The notes under the pieces: generated by a model
What the model was told of the DNA's origin: nothing
Seen by the model: only the letters and a program-made list of their open reading frames with translations
Database searches by the model: none
Part shown: in pieces, positions 36,123-47,100 of the stretch
Layout: each line of letters begins with the position of its first letter
How positions within the stretch are numbered: the first letter of the stretch is position 1
DNA from: Closterium sp. NIES-65
Taxonomy: Eukaryota; Streptophyta; Zygnematophyceae; Desmidiales; Closteriaceae
NCBI GenBank assembly: GCA_948144175.1
Contig: CANXME010002105.1
Location: forward strand, 412,489 to 476,488
Length of the DNA: 64,000 nucleotides
Direction: 5' to 3'
Made by a program: the position numbers and the translations under genes

Positions 36123-36480
36123 TGGTGGGGGTACGACGTCGCCACCCTGTTCCGGTGATGCTCCGCCTTGTCCCGCTTGAGCTGCTTTAGGGATCACAAT
36201 GGACATGTAGATAAATGTTATTTATTAGGGATGTTTTAGAAGCTGACCAAATCGTCGTGTCAGCAACTACTCAGCCAAGCACAGTGTTCTTACCAAGCAC
36301 GTCGTTTGGTGGGGGTACGACGTCGTCACCCTGTTCCGTTGATGCTCCGCCTTGTCCCACCTGAGCTGCTCTAGGGATCAAAATGGACATGTAGATAGAT
36401 GTTATTCATTAGGGATGTTTCAGAAGCTGATCAAACCGTCGTGTCAGCAACTACTCGGCACAGCACAGTATTCTTACCAG
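36123..36480. repeat. 186-bp tandem duplication including an exon
   Basis: Two units (36123-36294 and 36309-36480) share GGTGGGGGTACGACGTCG, the acceptor side of an exon and a donor ending in CTTACCA. Spacing is 186 bp. The upstream unit (in gene sense) forms a 75-nt exon in phase 1-1, so it can be spliced in without shifting the frame. Confidence 0.8.
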
Positions 36481-36813
36481 CGCGCTTCATCGCAATGTAC
36501 TCGATTCCTTTCCTCTTTCCACCGTGCCCAAAACCCTTGTCGGGCTCCAGATGACCTTTAGCATTCTTTGTATACGTCGGTAGGATGAACTTGTAGCTTT
36601 GCATGGGGCTGGCGTTCCTTTCGAGCACCTCTTTTACAGTGGCATCATCCCCCCTGATCGTGCGACAAAAAGCCCTCTCTTGTGCGTCGAGCTGCAGTTT
36701 CGCAGTTTCGGTGGCAACATCTCCATGAACTCCTAGAGTGTCATCCAAGAAGAGAGGTGTACGAAGGACAATTGAGTCGGTTTGACAGTAGAGTTTGGGA
36801 TACAGTACTTGTT

Positions 36814-36946
36814 GTAAAGATTAGTTACGGCACATACCACTCTTGAAGCACTTACTCCAATACACCTCCCCGTTTCTTGTTTTAAAGATTAGTTACGGCA
36901 CATACCACTTTTGAAGCACTTACTCCAATACACCTCCCCGTACCTG
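36814..36946. repeat. 66-bp intronic tandem duplication
   Basis: TAAAGATTAGTTACGGCACA and the rest of a ~66-bp unit occur twice in a row, with two mismatches near the middle and end. It lies in the intron after the first MULE exon. Confidence 0.85.
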
Positions 36947-37358
36947 ACTTGGCGGCAGCATTAATCATGGTCACCACTGCCTCACTAGCCTCAGAGGCTA
37001 GCACATACAGCACGTCGTTTGCACTTGCGACATGTACTCCTCCTCTCAGTGCTGTCAATCCACACCGCATGAGCGCCATCGGGATGCGCATATGTTTCCC
37101 AAGAGATATGTTGCGCTGTTTCCACTTCCCTATTATTTGTTCGAACGGATGCTTATCTTCTTCATCCTCCTCTTCATCATCATTTTCGTGGAGCGCGGTT
37201 GTGATTTCCGACACGGCCTCCACCTGTGGTGCAACTGATGGCTGTTGGGTAGTGGAACATGGGATTACATGGATGTGGAATGCTTCAGTGTTGGAGATGC
37301 AAGGGTGGTGCATGATAGCAGAGGGAGTTGTGGTGAGGTGACGGAGTATCCATGCCAT

Positions 37359-37950
37359 CCTGTGATATTCTGTCAGAAGGGTAAATGTAGAGCGTGATGG
37401 CACAATCGAGGGCAATAGGCTTGGTGCAGGGATGAGATAGCTATGCCCTCTTATGTGTCACTGTGGGTTGGGAGAGGGGGGTGCATGCTAGCCGAAATGT
37501 GTGGAAGTGCAGTGACGGAGTGGCACTACCATCGTACGTTCCACCGTTGGTGGGGAAATGTGGACGCATTGAAACAAATAGGGCGGATATGCAGTGATGG
37601 TGCTGCTCTGCGCTCCTAGTCGCCCTATGTTAGCATGCTAACTGTGATGCGTGAAAAAAGGGAGGGTGGGCTTAGGGGCTGTCGTCGAGTAGACCTGCCC
37701 TCCTATGCTCCAATGTTGGAAAGGATAAGTCGGTGCGTGAGAATCTGGGGGGGCTTCGGTGGGCAGCTGGATTAGCTCTAGTCTCTTTTGCTCCTCCCTT
37801 TTCCGGAAATAAATGGTGGTGTGTGGTAGCATGGAGGGTGGGCGCTCATGCAGTGTACGAGTAGCTGTACTCTTAGGGGCTCGCATTGAACGGTGGGAAT
37901 CGGCGCTACGCGAAAGAAGGGTGCGCAAAGGTGGAGTGATAGATTAGGTA
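37359..37950. other. unassigned DNA upstream of the MULE gene
   Basis: No ORF of convincing composition. Short dispersed repeats mention TATGCTCC or CTCCTA and GATGC. It may hold the MULE promoter and terminus, but no terminal repeat was identified. Confidence 0.3.
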
Positions 37951-39329
37951 TGCCCTTTTGACCACATCCCCCTTCCCCCCTCTGCCCTCACCTCCCTCCC
38001 CCTAAACCCGCAGCCCATCCCTTCTCTCGAAGACCTCACCTCCGTTCCCTCTCTGACCTCAGCATCATTTTCCCTCTCTCTACACCTCCTGTCCCACTTT
38101 GCCCTCGACTCTTTGTCCACTTCTGTCCTAATCTCCCTTCCCCGGTCTGCCCTAACTGCAGCACTCCCCTTCCCCCCCTGTGAGCACCCTCCAAGACCCC
38201 CCTCACAGACTCTCAACTCCATAATACCCTACACACATCCCTCTCCTCCGCTGACTACAGAAACCCTCCCACACCCCAACGCTTCCCTCCCTTCCCCTCT
38301 TTAACCTCACCTCTATCCAGCTCCCTGACCTCATCTCCCTCCCCCTTTTGAGAGCAACCCCCTTCTACATTTTCAGAAGCTCTACCTCATCCTCACACAT
38401 CCCTTCCCTAGGTGATTTGCCGCCTCCTTTTCGCTTCTTGCAACTAAACTCCCCATTCTGTCGTGACTTCCCTGCATCCTTTTGAGTCCACCACACTTCC
38501 TCATACCACCATTGTTCCCTTCCCTCTCTGTCCAAACCCTCCCAACCCCCTTTCCCTCACCTCTTATCCCTCACATTACCAAGTTCTTTCCCCCCTCACG
38601 AGAGTAGTCCCTTCCCCATAAACCCTCACCTCAAATACCCATCTTTTGTCACCTCCCTTCCCCCTCTCCAGGGCACCTCCCGTCCCCATCCCGCAGCACA
38701 GCATCCGCACCCACAGCCGTTCGTTTCACCCTGCCCACTGCCTTTCACTTCTCACTTTGGCCGACCGGGCCATCCGTCCTCTCTCTTCCACTCCCCTTCC
38801 CCCTCTGATGTGACTTCCCCAACCCTTCCCCTTCCATCAAACCCCCTTCCCTCATCCTCCCCTCGCCTCCCTACCCATTCGAACATCACCTCGCTCACTC
38901 CATCTGATCTCACCTCCTCAGTTGCCTCTTTGTCTGTTACCCCTCTTCCCCATCTCACAGCACTCCCCTTCACCGTCTCATCGGACCTCCACGCCCCCCA
39001 CAAACGCTGCATCCTCCCCCCTAGAGCTCGTCTCCCGTCTCCCGCTCACAACACTACGCTTCCCCCTCTACCTCGTCTCTTTTAATCTTCATCGACCTCC
39101 CCCCCATCCACTACACCTCCCTTTCCCCCCCTACACTGCAGATCCCTTCCCCCCCTACACTGTACCTCCATTCCACCCCTCCACTGCACCTCCCTTCCCC
39201 CCTCCACCGCACATCCATTCCCCCCTCCACTGCACCTCCCTTCCCCCCTCGACTGCACCTCCCTTCCCCCCATCCACTGCACCTCCCTTCCCCTCTTCCC
39301 TGCACCTCCCTTCCTTCTCTTCACTGCAC
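37951..39329. repeat. polypyrimidine tract grading into an 18-19-bp array
   Basis: The plus strand is strongly C/T-rich for over 1 kb (CCTCACCTCCCTCCCCC-type words). From about 39090 a looser array of CTCCACTGCACCTCCCTTCC units appears, which grades into the satellite that follows. No gene. Confidence 0.7.
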
Positions 39330-40170
39330 ATGACTTCCCCCCCTTCACTGCACATGACTTCCCCCCCTTCTCTGCACATGACTTCCCCCCCTTCACTGCA
39401 CATGACTTCCCCCCCTCACTGCACATGACTTCCCCGCCACCTCACTGCACATGACTTCCCCGCCACCTCACTGCACATGACTTCCCCGCCACCTCACTGC
39501 ACATGACTTCCCCGCCACCTCACTGCACATGACTTCCCCCCCTCACTACACATGACTTCCCCCCCTCCCTGCACATGACTTCCCCCCCTTCACTGCACAT
39601 GACTTCCCCCCCTCACTGCACATGACTTCCCCCCCTTCACTGCACATGACTTCCCCCCCTTCACTGCACTTGACTTCCCCCCCTTCACTGCACATGACTT
39701 CCCCCCCTTCTCTGCACATGACTTCCCCACCTTCACTGCACATGACTTCCCCCCCTCACTGCACATGACTTCCCCCCCTTCAATGCACATGACTTCCCCC
39801 CCTCACTGCACATGACTTCCCCCCCTTCAATGCACACGAATTCCCCCCCTCACTGCACATGACTTCCCCCCTTCACTGCACATGACTTCCCCCCCTTCAC
39901 TGCACATGACTTCCCCCCCTTCTCTGCACATGACTTCCCCCCCTTCACTGCACATGACTTCCCCCCCTCACTGCACATGACTTCCCCGCCACCTCACTGC
40001 ACATGACTTCCCCGCCACCTCACTGCACATGACTTCCCCGCCACCTCACTGCACATGACTTCCCCGCCACCTCACTGCACATGACTTCCCCCCCTCACTA
40101 CACATGACTTCCCCCCCTCCCTGCACATGACTTCCCCCCCTTCACTGCACATGACTTCCCCCCCTCACTG
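39330..40170. repeat. 23-26-bp satellite, left flank of element B
   Basis: Units TGCACATGACTTCCCCCCCT plus TCAC, TCAC-less and GCCACCTCAC variants are arranged in a higher-order pattern. Marker units (CACTACACATG, CCTCCCTGCACATG, TGCACTTGAC, CACGAATTCC) recur in fixed order: 39541 onward and 40081 onward start the same block. The second block is cut by element B after CTCACTG and resumes at 60619. Confidence 0.9.
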
Positions 40171-40200
40171 CATCACAAAAATCCTGCGTCCAGAAAACCT
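40171..40200 (+). repeat. left terminal inverted repeat of element B
   Basis: CATCACAAAAATCCTGCGTC and onward, against CATCACAAAAATGTGTGCGT for the right end read on the minus strand. It starts exactly where the satellite stops. Confidence 0.78.
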
Positions 40201-41143
40201 TTGGAAAGAGTTGCTTTAAAGCTTTGTTGAATGATTTATAAACGTCTTGTTTGGTACGATATTTTGAGAAAGTATATACCTTCTTCTGGATGCTTTGTCG
40301 AACGCTGTTCGCATGCTTCTGCGATGCTTGTGTGTTCAAACCTCTCAGGTGAAAACCTTCGGCAGAAGTTTGGTTGGAGTTTCCGCAGAGCAATTTCGGA
40401 GATTGGATCTCATTGCATTGTACTCTTCATGGACATCCGGTTTAGTTATAATGAAGTTGGATTGGAGACTTGCAATGGTTAACATGTTGTTTAACAAGAT
40501 GTTTAGTTGCCTCATCCTAGCATCCAAAATGACCATTACTGAAGCGTTGGTAAATGGGTTTTATTCTCAACAAAAAAGGCACATACAAGAGCATCCTACA
40601 CCCCACCCTCTCTAGTCAAAGACCCCGCCTCTTAGGGTGATCTGCATCAACCTGCTTCTCATGCTCCCGTACACTATGCCTCCCACTACACCCCATGTCA
40701 CGTGCTCTAGGCCGAGCATGCTCGCCCCTACACCTAGCCCCCATGATCCATGCCTTGGCTGCGACCCCACTTCCTGCCTCTCTTCCTGCATCTCCCATCC
40801 CTCCTTCACTAATTGTGGTACTATTGCCCTGCCCGTGCGTCCACTGCTTCCTCGCATGTCCAGCCCTGTCATGCGTCTGCTGCTCCGCCTTAGACATCCT
40901 CTAGTCAAGCCTTTACTGCTGTTTGCTTTGTCCTATCCGGTCATGCCTATACTGCTGCGGCCCTTGCACCACTCCCCTCCGTAATGCTGTCCCCCTTTCT
41001 CTATCCACACGTGCCTTCCCTGATGCCCCCCTTGCTGTCTCCACCAATGCCTCTCCTCGCACGTATGTGATGCCTCTCCTGCTGTCCCCTTTTGTAAACT
41101 CCACGCATGCCTCATCTGCAGCCCCCCTTGTCTCGTCACACCA
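40201..41143. other. left subterminal region of element B
   Basis: The first 400 bp are AT-richer, with frequent TTTG/TTTAG words as in the right subterminal region. From about 40620 the DNA is C-rich with loose repeats of GCCTCTCCTGCTGCCCCC type. No gene is supported. Confidence 0.4.
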
Positions 41144-44100
41144 TCATTTGGCCCTCTTGCCTCCCCTTCTTTTGCCATTTTCGTGCCTTTTGCCCTTCCT
41201 CCGCTCCTGGCCCCCCTGCTTCTCATCCTCATCCTCATCCTCTTCCTCCTCTTTCTCCTCTTCCTCCTCTTCCTCCTCTTCCACTTCCCTCCAACCTCCC
41301 TTGCCTCTGCCTCTCTTGTGCTTTCTCCCCTTCCTCCGCGACTGCCCCCCCTGTTTCTCATCCTCCTGCTCCTCCTCTTCCTCATCTTCCTCCACTTCCT
41401 CTTCCCTCCTGCTTCCCTGCCCTCTGCCTCTCTTGTGCTTCCTGCCCTTCCTCCGCTCCTGCCCCCCCTGTTTCTTATCCCCCAGCTCCTCTTCCTTCTC
41501 CTCTTCCTCGTCCGCTTCCCTCCTGCCTCCCCTGGTTTTCCCCCCCTTGTGCCTTCTGCCCTTCCTAAGATCTTGCCCCCCCCGTTTCTCATCCTCTTCC
41601 TCATCCCTCCCGCCTGCCCTAGGTCTCTTGTGCCTTTTCCTCTTCCTCTGCTCCTGCCCCCACTGTTCCTCGTCCTCGTCCTCCTCCTCCTCCTCCTCCT
41701 CCTCCTCCTCCTCCTCCTCGTCATCCTCCTCCTCCTCCTCCTCCTCCTCCTCCTCCTCATCCTCCTCCTCCTTATCCTCCTCCATGTCCTCCGAGTCGTA
41801 CACCTCCTTTTCTTCCTCCTTCAGGTCCTTCGTTTCGGCATCAAGCTCAGCCTTCCCCCGGAAGGCCTCAAATCCTGACTCGTGAACATACAGCCCACGG
41901 TCGCCCCACTTGAAGCCCTTCACGTCTGTATTGTACACGGGGGTGTGGCGTGTGAAGTGGTCCTTGATAATCCACCGCACATTTCGGTGCAAACCCCCCA
42001 TCCATTCACTGTTCTTCCGGTGGGAGTTGGAGACGTTCCAGTCAGTCCTCTTAACCTTTGATAGGCCCTGGTCAATCTGAAAGTGTATAGCACAGTATGG
42101 GATGGAGGAAATACACCAACTTCAGTGGACACTCGCGTGCAGAGTTTAGAGGCTGCGCTAAATGCCCCACATACCATGCCGAGGGACACCAAACAGCATG
42201 CCAAGCTAGAGCATACCATGGGTTGAGCAATAATTGCGTACCACCATGATTGACCAGGCAATGTGGTATGCTTTGACGCACACCCGGCGCCCGACACAGA
42301 AATTCCGAAATGCTTCCCGGACCGCATCTACAAACCGGCCGTTGGCAAACGGGAGCCCGTCTCTGTTGTTTCCCCACGAGCTGACCCGCTGTTTCCCTCC
42401 TGCGCGCATGTATGAGAATGCGGGGAAGCATGAGACATCCGTGATCATGCATGACTCATGGTTTAGGGTTGTCCAAAGGGTATGGATGAACATCGAGGGC
42501 GGGGGGGAATGAATGGCGAGAGGGCGGGAGAGTAGGGGTGGGCGGGAGATAGGGGGAGGGCGGGAGAGAAGGGGAGGGCGGTAGAGGAAGGGAGGGCGGG
42601 AGAGAAGGGGGTGGCGGGAGAGAAGAGGAGGGCGGGAGTTAAACGGGGGGCGGGAGAAGGGGAGTGTGGGAGAAGAACCAACGGATGGCTGTCATGCGGA
42701 TGTGTTTGCACATGCGCTACAAGCTTGGGCGAGGAGAGCAGGTATGTAGTCGCGTGCCAAAGTGGGGATGCATTGGGGGTACGTGCTTCATCAACGTGGG
42801 GCATGCACGAGGGGTGCATGAGCAGACATGTCAATAGGGGATGGAAAACAGTCACGCAAGTACTCACTCGGTTGGTATTTTTTCCACATCTTCCGCTTCT
42901 TCTTGGTGCCCATCCACAGTTCGGCTGCACGCAGGCCTTCCACCTTGTTGCCGAAAGTGACGAGCACTCTGCGCTTGAGATGGAAGCCACGTTCGTTCTT
43001 CCATGACGTCCAGGCGCGTTTAAAAGCGCCTATGATGTTTTTGTCTTCCATAGCCTCTCGCAGCTGCATCATGTTGATGACGTGCGTCTCGCTGATAACC
43101 TCATACAACACCTGCACGCGCTGTTTCGAGCGTTGGGTAGAAGTCTATGGCATGGTCTGGCGCCTCGAGGCACATCCGGTCCCGGCCCTCTGCGAAATGA
43201 ACCTACGACAGCCGGATGGATAGGAAAAAAGGATATGTGGGTGACTCCCAAAGAAGGGCGGAAACCAGAGGTCGAGAGAGTGGGATTTGGGTAACACGTG
43301 CCGCAGGCCACCCACACCACCACCAGCACCATGAACAGGGGCTCTGGTTGAGGTAGGGGAGAGCGGGGAGATAGAGGGGGGAGAGAGGGGATGAACTAGT
43401 CTGAGTGAAATCATATGGGAGAGGGAGCAGAGTGTGAGAGCACCGTACGGACTGCGTAAGGGGTCATGTTCTCCTCGTACTAAGAGTCACAACCCCCGCT
43501 GCAGCCCGGCCCGCTACACGCTGCGCCGCATGCCACACACGCGACCAGAAGCACCGTTTAGAGGGGCTCTGGAAGAGGAGGGAGAGGGGTGGGATAGAGA
43601 GGGGGGGGGGAGGAGCAAGCGGAAACAAGGGATTGGGCACGTGGGGATGACAGAGAGGGCTGCTGCTATCTCTGCGCCGCATGCCACCCACGCCAGACCA
43701 GCAGCACCGTTTAGAGGGGCTCTGGAAGAGGAGGGAGAGGGGAGGGATAGAGAGGGGGGGGGAGGAGCAAGCGGAAAGAAGGGGTTGGGCACGTGGGGAT
43801 GACAGAGAGTGCTGCTGCTATCTCTGCGCCGCAAGCCACCCACACCAGACCAGCAGCACCGTTTAGAGGGGCTCTGGAAGAGGAGGGAGAGGGGTGGGAT
43901 AGAGAGGGGGGGGGAGGAGCAAGCGGAAAGAAAGGATTGGGCACGTGGGGATGACAGAGAGTGCTGCTGCTATCTCTGCGCCGCATGCCACCCACAGCAG
44001 ACCAGCAGCACCATTTAGAGGGGCTCTGGAAGAGGAGGGAGAGGGGTGGGATAGAGAGGGGGGGGGAGGAGCAAGCGGAAAGAAGGGATTGGGCACGTGG

Positions 44101-47100
44101 GGATGACAGAGAGTGCTGCTGCTATCTCTGCGCCGCATGCCACCCACACCAGACCAGCAGCACCGTTTAGAGGGGCTCTGGAAGAGGAGGGAGAGGGGTG
44201 GGATAGAAGGGGGGGGGGGGGGGGGGGGGGGGGTGGGGGGGGAGGAAGCGGAACGAAGGGATTGGGCACGTGGGGATGACAGAGAGTGCTGCTGCTATCT
44301 CTGCGCCGCATGCCACCCACACCAGACCAGCAGCACCGTTTAGAGGGGCTCTGGAAGAGGAGGGAGAGGGGTGGGATAGAGAGGGGGGGGGGAGGAGCAA
44401 GCGGAAAGAAGGGATTGGGCACGTGGGGATGACAGAGAGTGCTGCTGCAATCTCTTCGCCGCATGCCACCCACACCAGACCAGCAGCACCGTTTAGAGGG
44501 GCTCTGGAAGAGGAGGGAGAGGGGTGGGATAGAGAGGGGAAGGGGGGGGGAGGGAGCAAGCGGAAAGAAGGGGAAATGGCACGTGGGGATGACAGAGAGT
44601 GCTGCCGCTATCTCTGCGCCGCATGCCACCCACACCAGACCAGCAGCACCGTTTAGAGGGGCTCTGGAAGAGGAGGGAGAGTGGTGGGATAGAGAGGGGG
44701 GGGGGAGGAGCAAGCGGAAAGAAGGGATTGGGCACGTGGGTTTGACAGAGAGTGCTGCTGCTATCTCTGCGCCGCATGCCACCCACAGCAGACCAGCAGC
44801 ACCGTTTAGAGGGGCTCTGGAAGAGGAGGGAGAGGGGTGGGATAGAGAGGGGGGGGGAGGAGCCAGCGGAAAGAAGGGATTGGGTACGTGGGGATGACAG
44901 AGAGTGCTGCTGCAATCTCTGCGCCGCATGCCACCCACACCAGACCAGCAGCACCGTTTAGAGGGGCTCTGGAAGAGGAGGGAGAGGGGTGGGATAGAGA
45001 GGGGGGGGGGAGGAGCAAGCGGAAAGAAGGGATTGGGCACGTGGGGATGACAGAGAGTGCTGCTGCAATCTCTTCGCCGCATGCCACCCACACCAGACCA
45101 GCAGCACCGTTTAGAGGGGCTCTGGAAGAGGAGGGAGAGGGGTGGGATAGAGAGGGGGGGGGAGGAGCAAGCGGAAAGAAGGGATTGGGCACGTGGGGAT
45201 GACAGAGAGTGCTGCTGCTATCTCTGCGCCGCATGCCACCCACACCAGACCAGCAGCACCGTTTAGAGGGGCTCTGGAAGAGGAGGGAGAGGGGTGGGAT
45301 AGAGAGGGGGGGGGGGAGGAGCAAGCGGAAAGAAGGGATTGGGCACGTGGGGATGACAGAGAGTGCTGCTGCAATCTCTTCGCCGCATGCCACCCACACC
45401 AGACCAGCAGCCCCGTTTAGAGGGGCTCTGGAAGAGGAGGGAGAGGGGTGGGATAGAGAGGGGAAGGGGGGGGGAGGGAGCAAGCGGAAAGAAGGGGAAA
45501 TGGCACGTGGGGATGACAGAGAGTGCTGCCGCTATCTCTGCGCCGCATGCCACCCACACCAGACCAGCAGCACCGTTTAGAGGGGCTCTGGAAGAGGAGG
45601 GAGAGTGGTGGGATAGAGAGGGGGGGGGAGGAGCAAGCGGAAAGAAGGGATTGGGCACGTGGGGATGACAGAGAGTGCTGCTGCTATCTCTGCGCCGCAT
45701 GCCACCCACACCAGACCAGCAGCACCGTTTAGAGGGGCTCTGGAAGAGGAGGGGGAGGGGTGGGATAGAGAGGGGGGGGGGGGGGGGGGAGCAAGCGGAA
45801 AGAAGGGATTGGGCGCGTAGGGATGACAGAGAGGGCTGCTGCTATCTCTGCGCCGCATGCCACCCATACCAGACAAGCAGCGCCATGAACAGGGGCTCTG
45901 GAAGAGGATGTGGAGTGACGGGAGAGAGGGGGGGGGGGGGGAGGAAATAGAACAGTTATGGTGAGCTCGGAGAGGTGGGGCAGAGTGTGAGAGTATCGTA
46001 CGCCCAGCGCCAGCGTCCTTGAAGCGGGGCATACTGGGAGTGCCTATCACACCGCAGTCAGGCCGCTATCACTGTGCATAATGGTACAAACACTCTGACC
46101 AGCATAAAGAGGTGGGGGAAACGAGGTGTTGAGAGAGAGAGCTGCAGCTATCACTGAGCCCCATGCCACACCTTGCTTAACACTTAAACATACCCACCTT
46201 CAGCAGCTTGGGCTTGGGCATCCCACGCGTTCGACGGACTGGTACGTCTACCGTCGATGGGCTTTCTGGCGCCACGCCTGGATCGAGGCCCACTGCAGAT
46301 GGGTCGCTCGACAGAGACGCAATACGAGGAGGCCTAGACGGAGGGGTGCAGGGTTTGACAGGTCCTTTGGCTCCTGGCCTTGCCTTGAGTGCCGCAATTT
46401 CGCGATCCCGCTGGGCAAGCTCCCGCATGAGCTGCTCCACCGTCTTGCCGCCAGCCACATTGGGCCGACTGGATGCGCCAGGTGTGCCCATGCTCTCGCC
46501 CCTCCCCTCCTTAGTCGCCGGATCCATTTTCAAGTATCCTCCTTCTCCCCTGCTATCCCGTACATCCCACATGGAGCCTTCCACACCGCCGCCACATTCA
46601 CCCAAGGAATTCGCCCACACACCTCCTCCCACACCGTCATTGGCTGCTGCGGCGGCCGAGGGTTCGTGCCGCTTCGTTGCTCCCTCGATTTTCACCTGAA
46701 CCGCGTGACCCCCCGAAAGCTTTGCATGCGGGTCCGTCGCTTCCGTGCCAAACCGCGCTGACCCCCAAGCGAACGGATCTCCCTTCCCAGACGAATCCAT
46801 CTGCTCGCGTAACGCAGCATACGTGTCGGTTGCTTTCCGATCATGAGGGCTTGATGGACATCGTAGCCCCATGGACTCGTAAAAATCCAACTCCCGCTTC
46901 TCCTTGCTACGCACACCCACAATTTTAGCTTCGAATCGAGGTCTCTGGCGCTTGCCATGTGGTTTGGCACGACGCACACTCTGCTTATAGCTCTTCACCC
47001 GTCCTGTCTCCGATTTTCGCTTTCCATTGCCCTTCTTGGTCTTCCGCACACCCCTCCTCTTCAAAGGCCGAGCCTCCTCCTCATCCTCGCTCTCCGGCTC

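Larger units (their letters stand above)
34289..37358 (-). pseudogene. MULE-type transposase gene, 5' part (exons upstream of Copia-2)
   Basis: Exons on the minus strand join in phase: ~37358-36944, 36732-36478, 36368-36294, 36184-35956, and the long exon from 35693 that is cut by Copia-2 at 34289. The first exons hold an acidic run (DDEEEDEEDK) and an unrecognised region (HPFEQIIGKWKQRNIS, MRIPMALMRCGLTALRGG). The long exon has a Cys pair (CDTCGKVLQFWSTK), then the catalytic core: VCVDGRFSQPREADW with the first Asp, GIISDDGSSFKNG with the second Asp, and KDVWHKARALLKK. The third acidic residue is in the part beyond Copia-2. This pattern fits the Mutator-like transposase domain. ATG at 37358 is a possible start; an earlier exon is not excluded. 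Exon 36368-36294 is a duplicate of the start of the next exon. Confidence 0.75.

Noticed and set aside
39330-40170. CRISPR-like array
   Set aside because: Units are contiguous with no unique spacers, and the context is eukaryotic. It is a satellite.
40923-41885. Ser/Leu-rich plus-strand frames
   Set aside because: Antisense of the Glu/Lys-rich last exon of the unknown gene, which has consistent splice phases on the minus strand.
44015-45091. Long minus-strand frame of 358 codons, and many 70-150-codon frames on both strands in 43.5-46.0 kb
   Set aside because: They are produced by the 152-bp minisatellite. The same peptide repeats, all strands are open, and the array lies within an intron of a better-supported gene.
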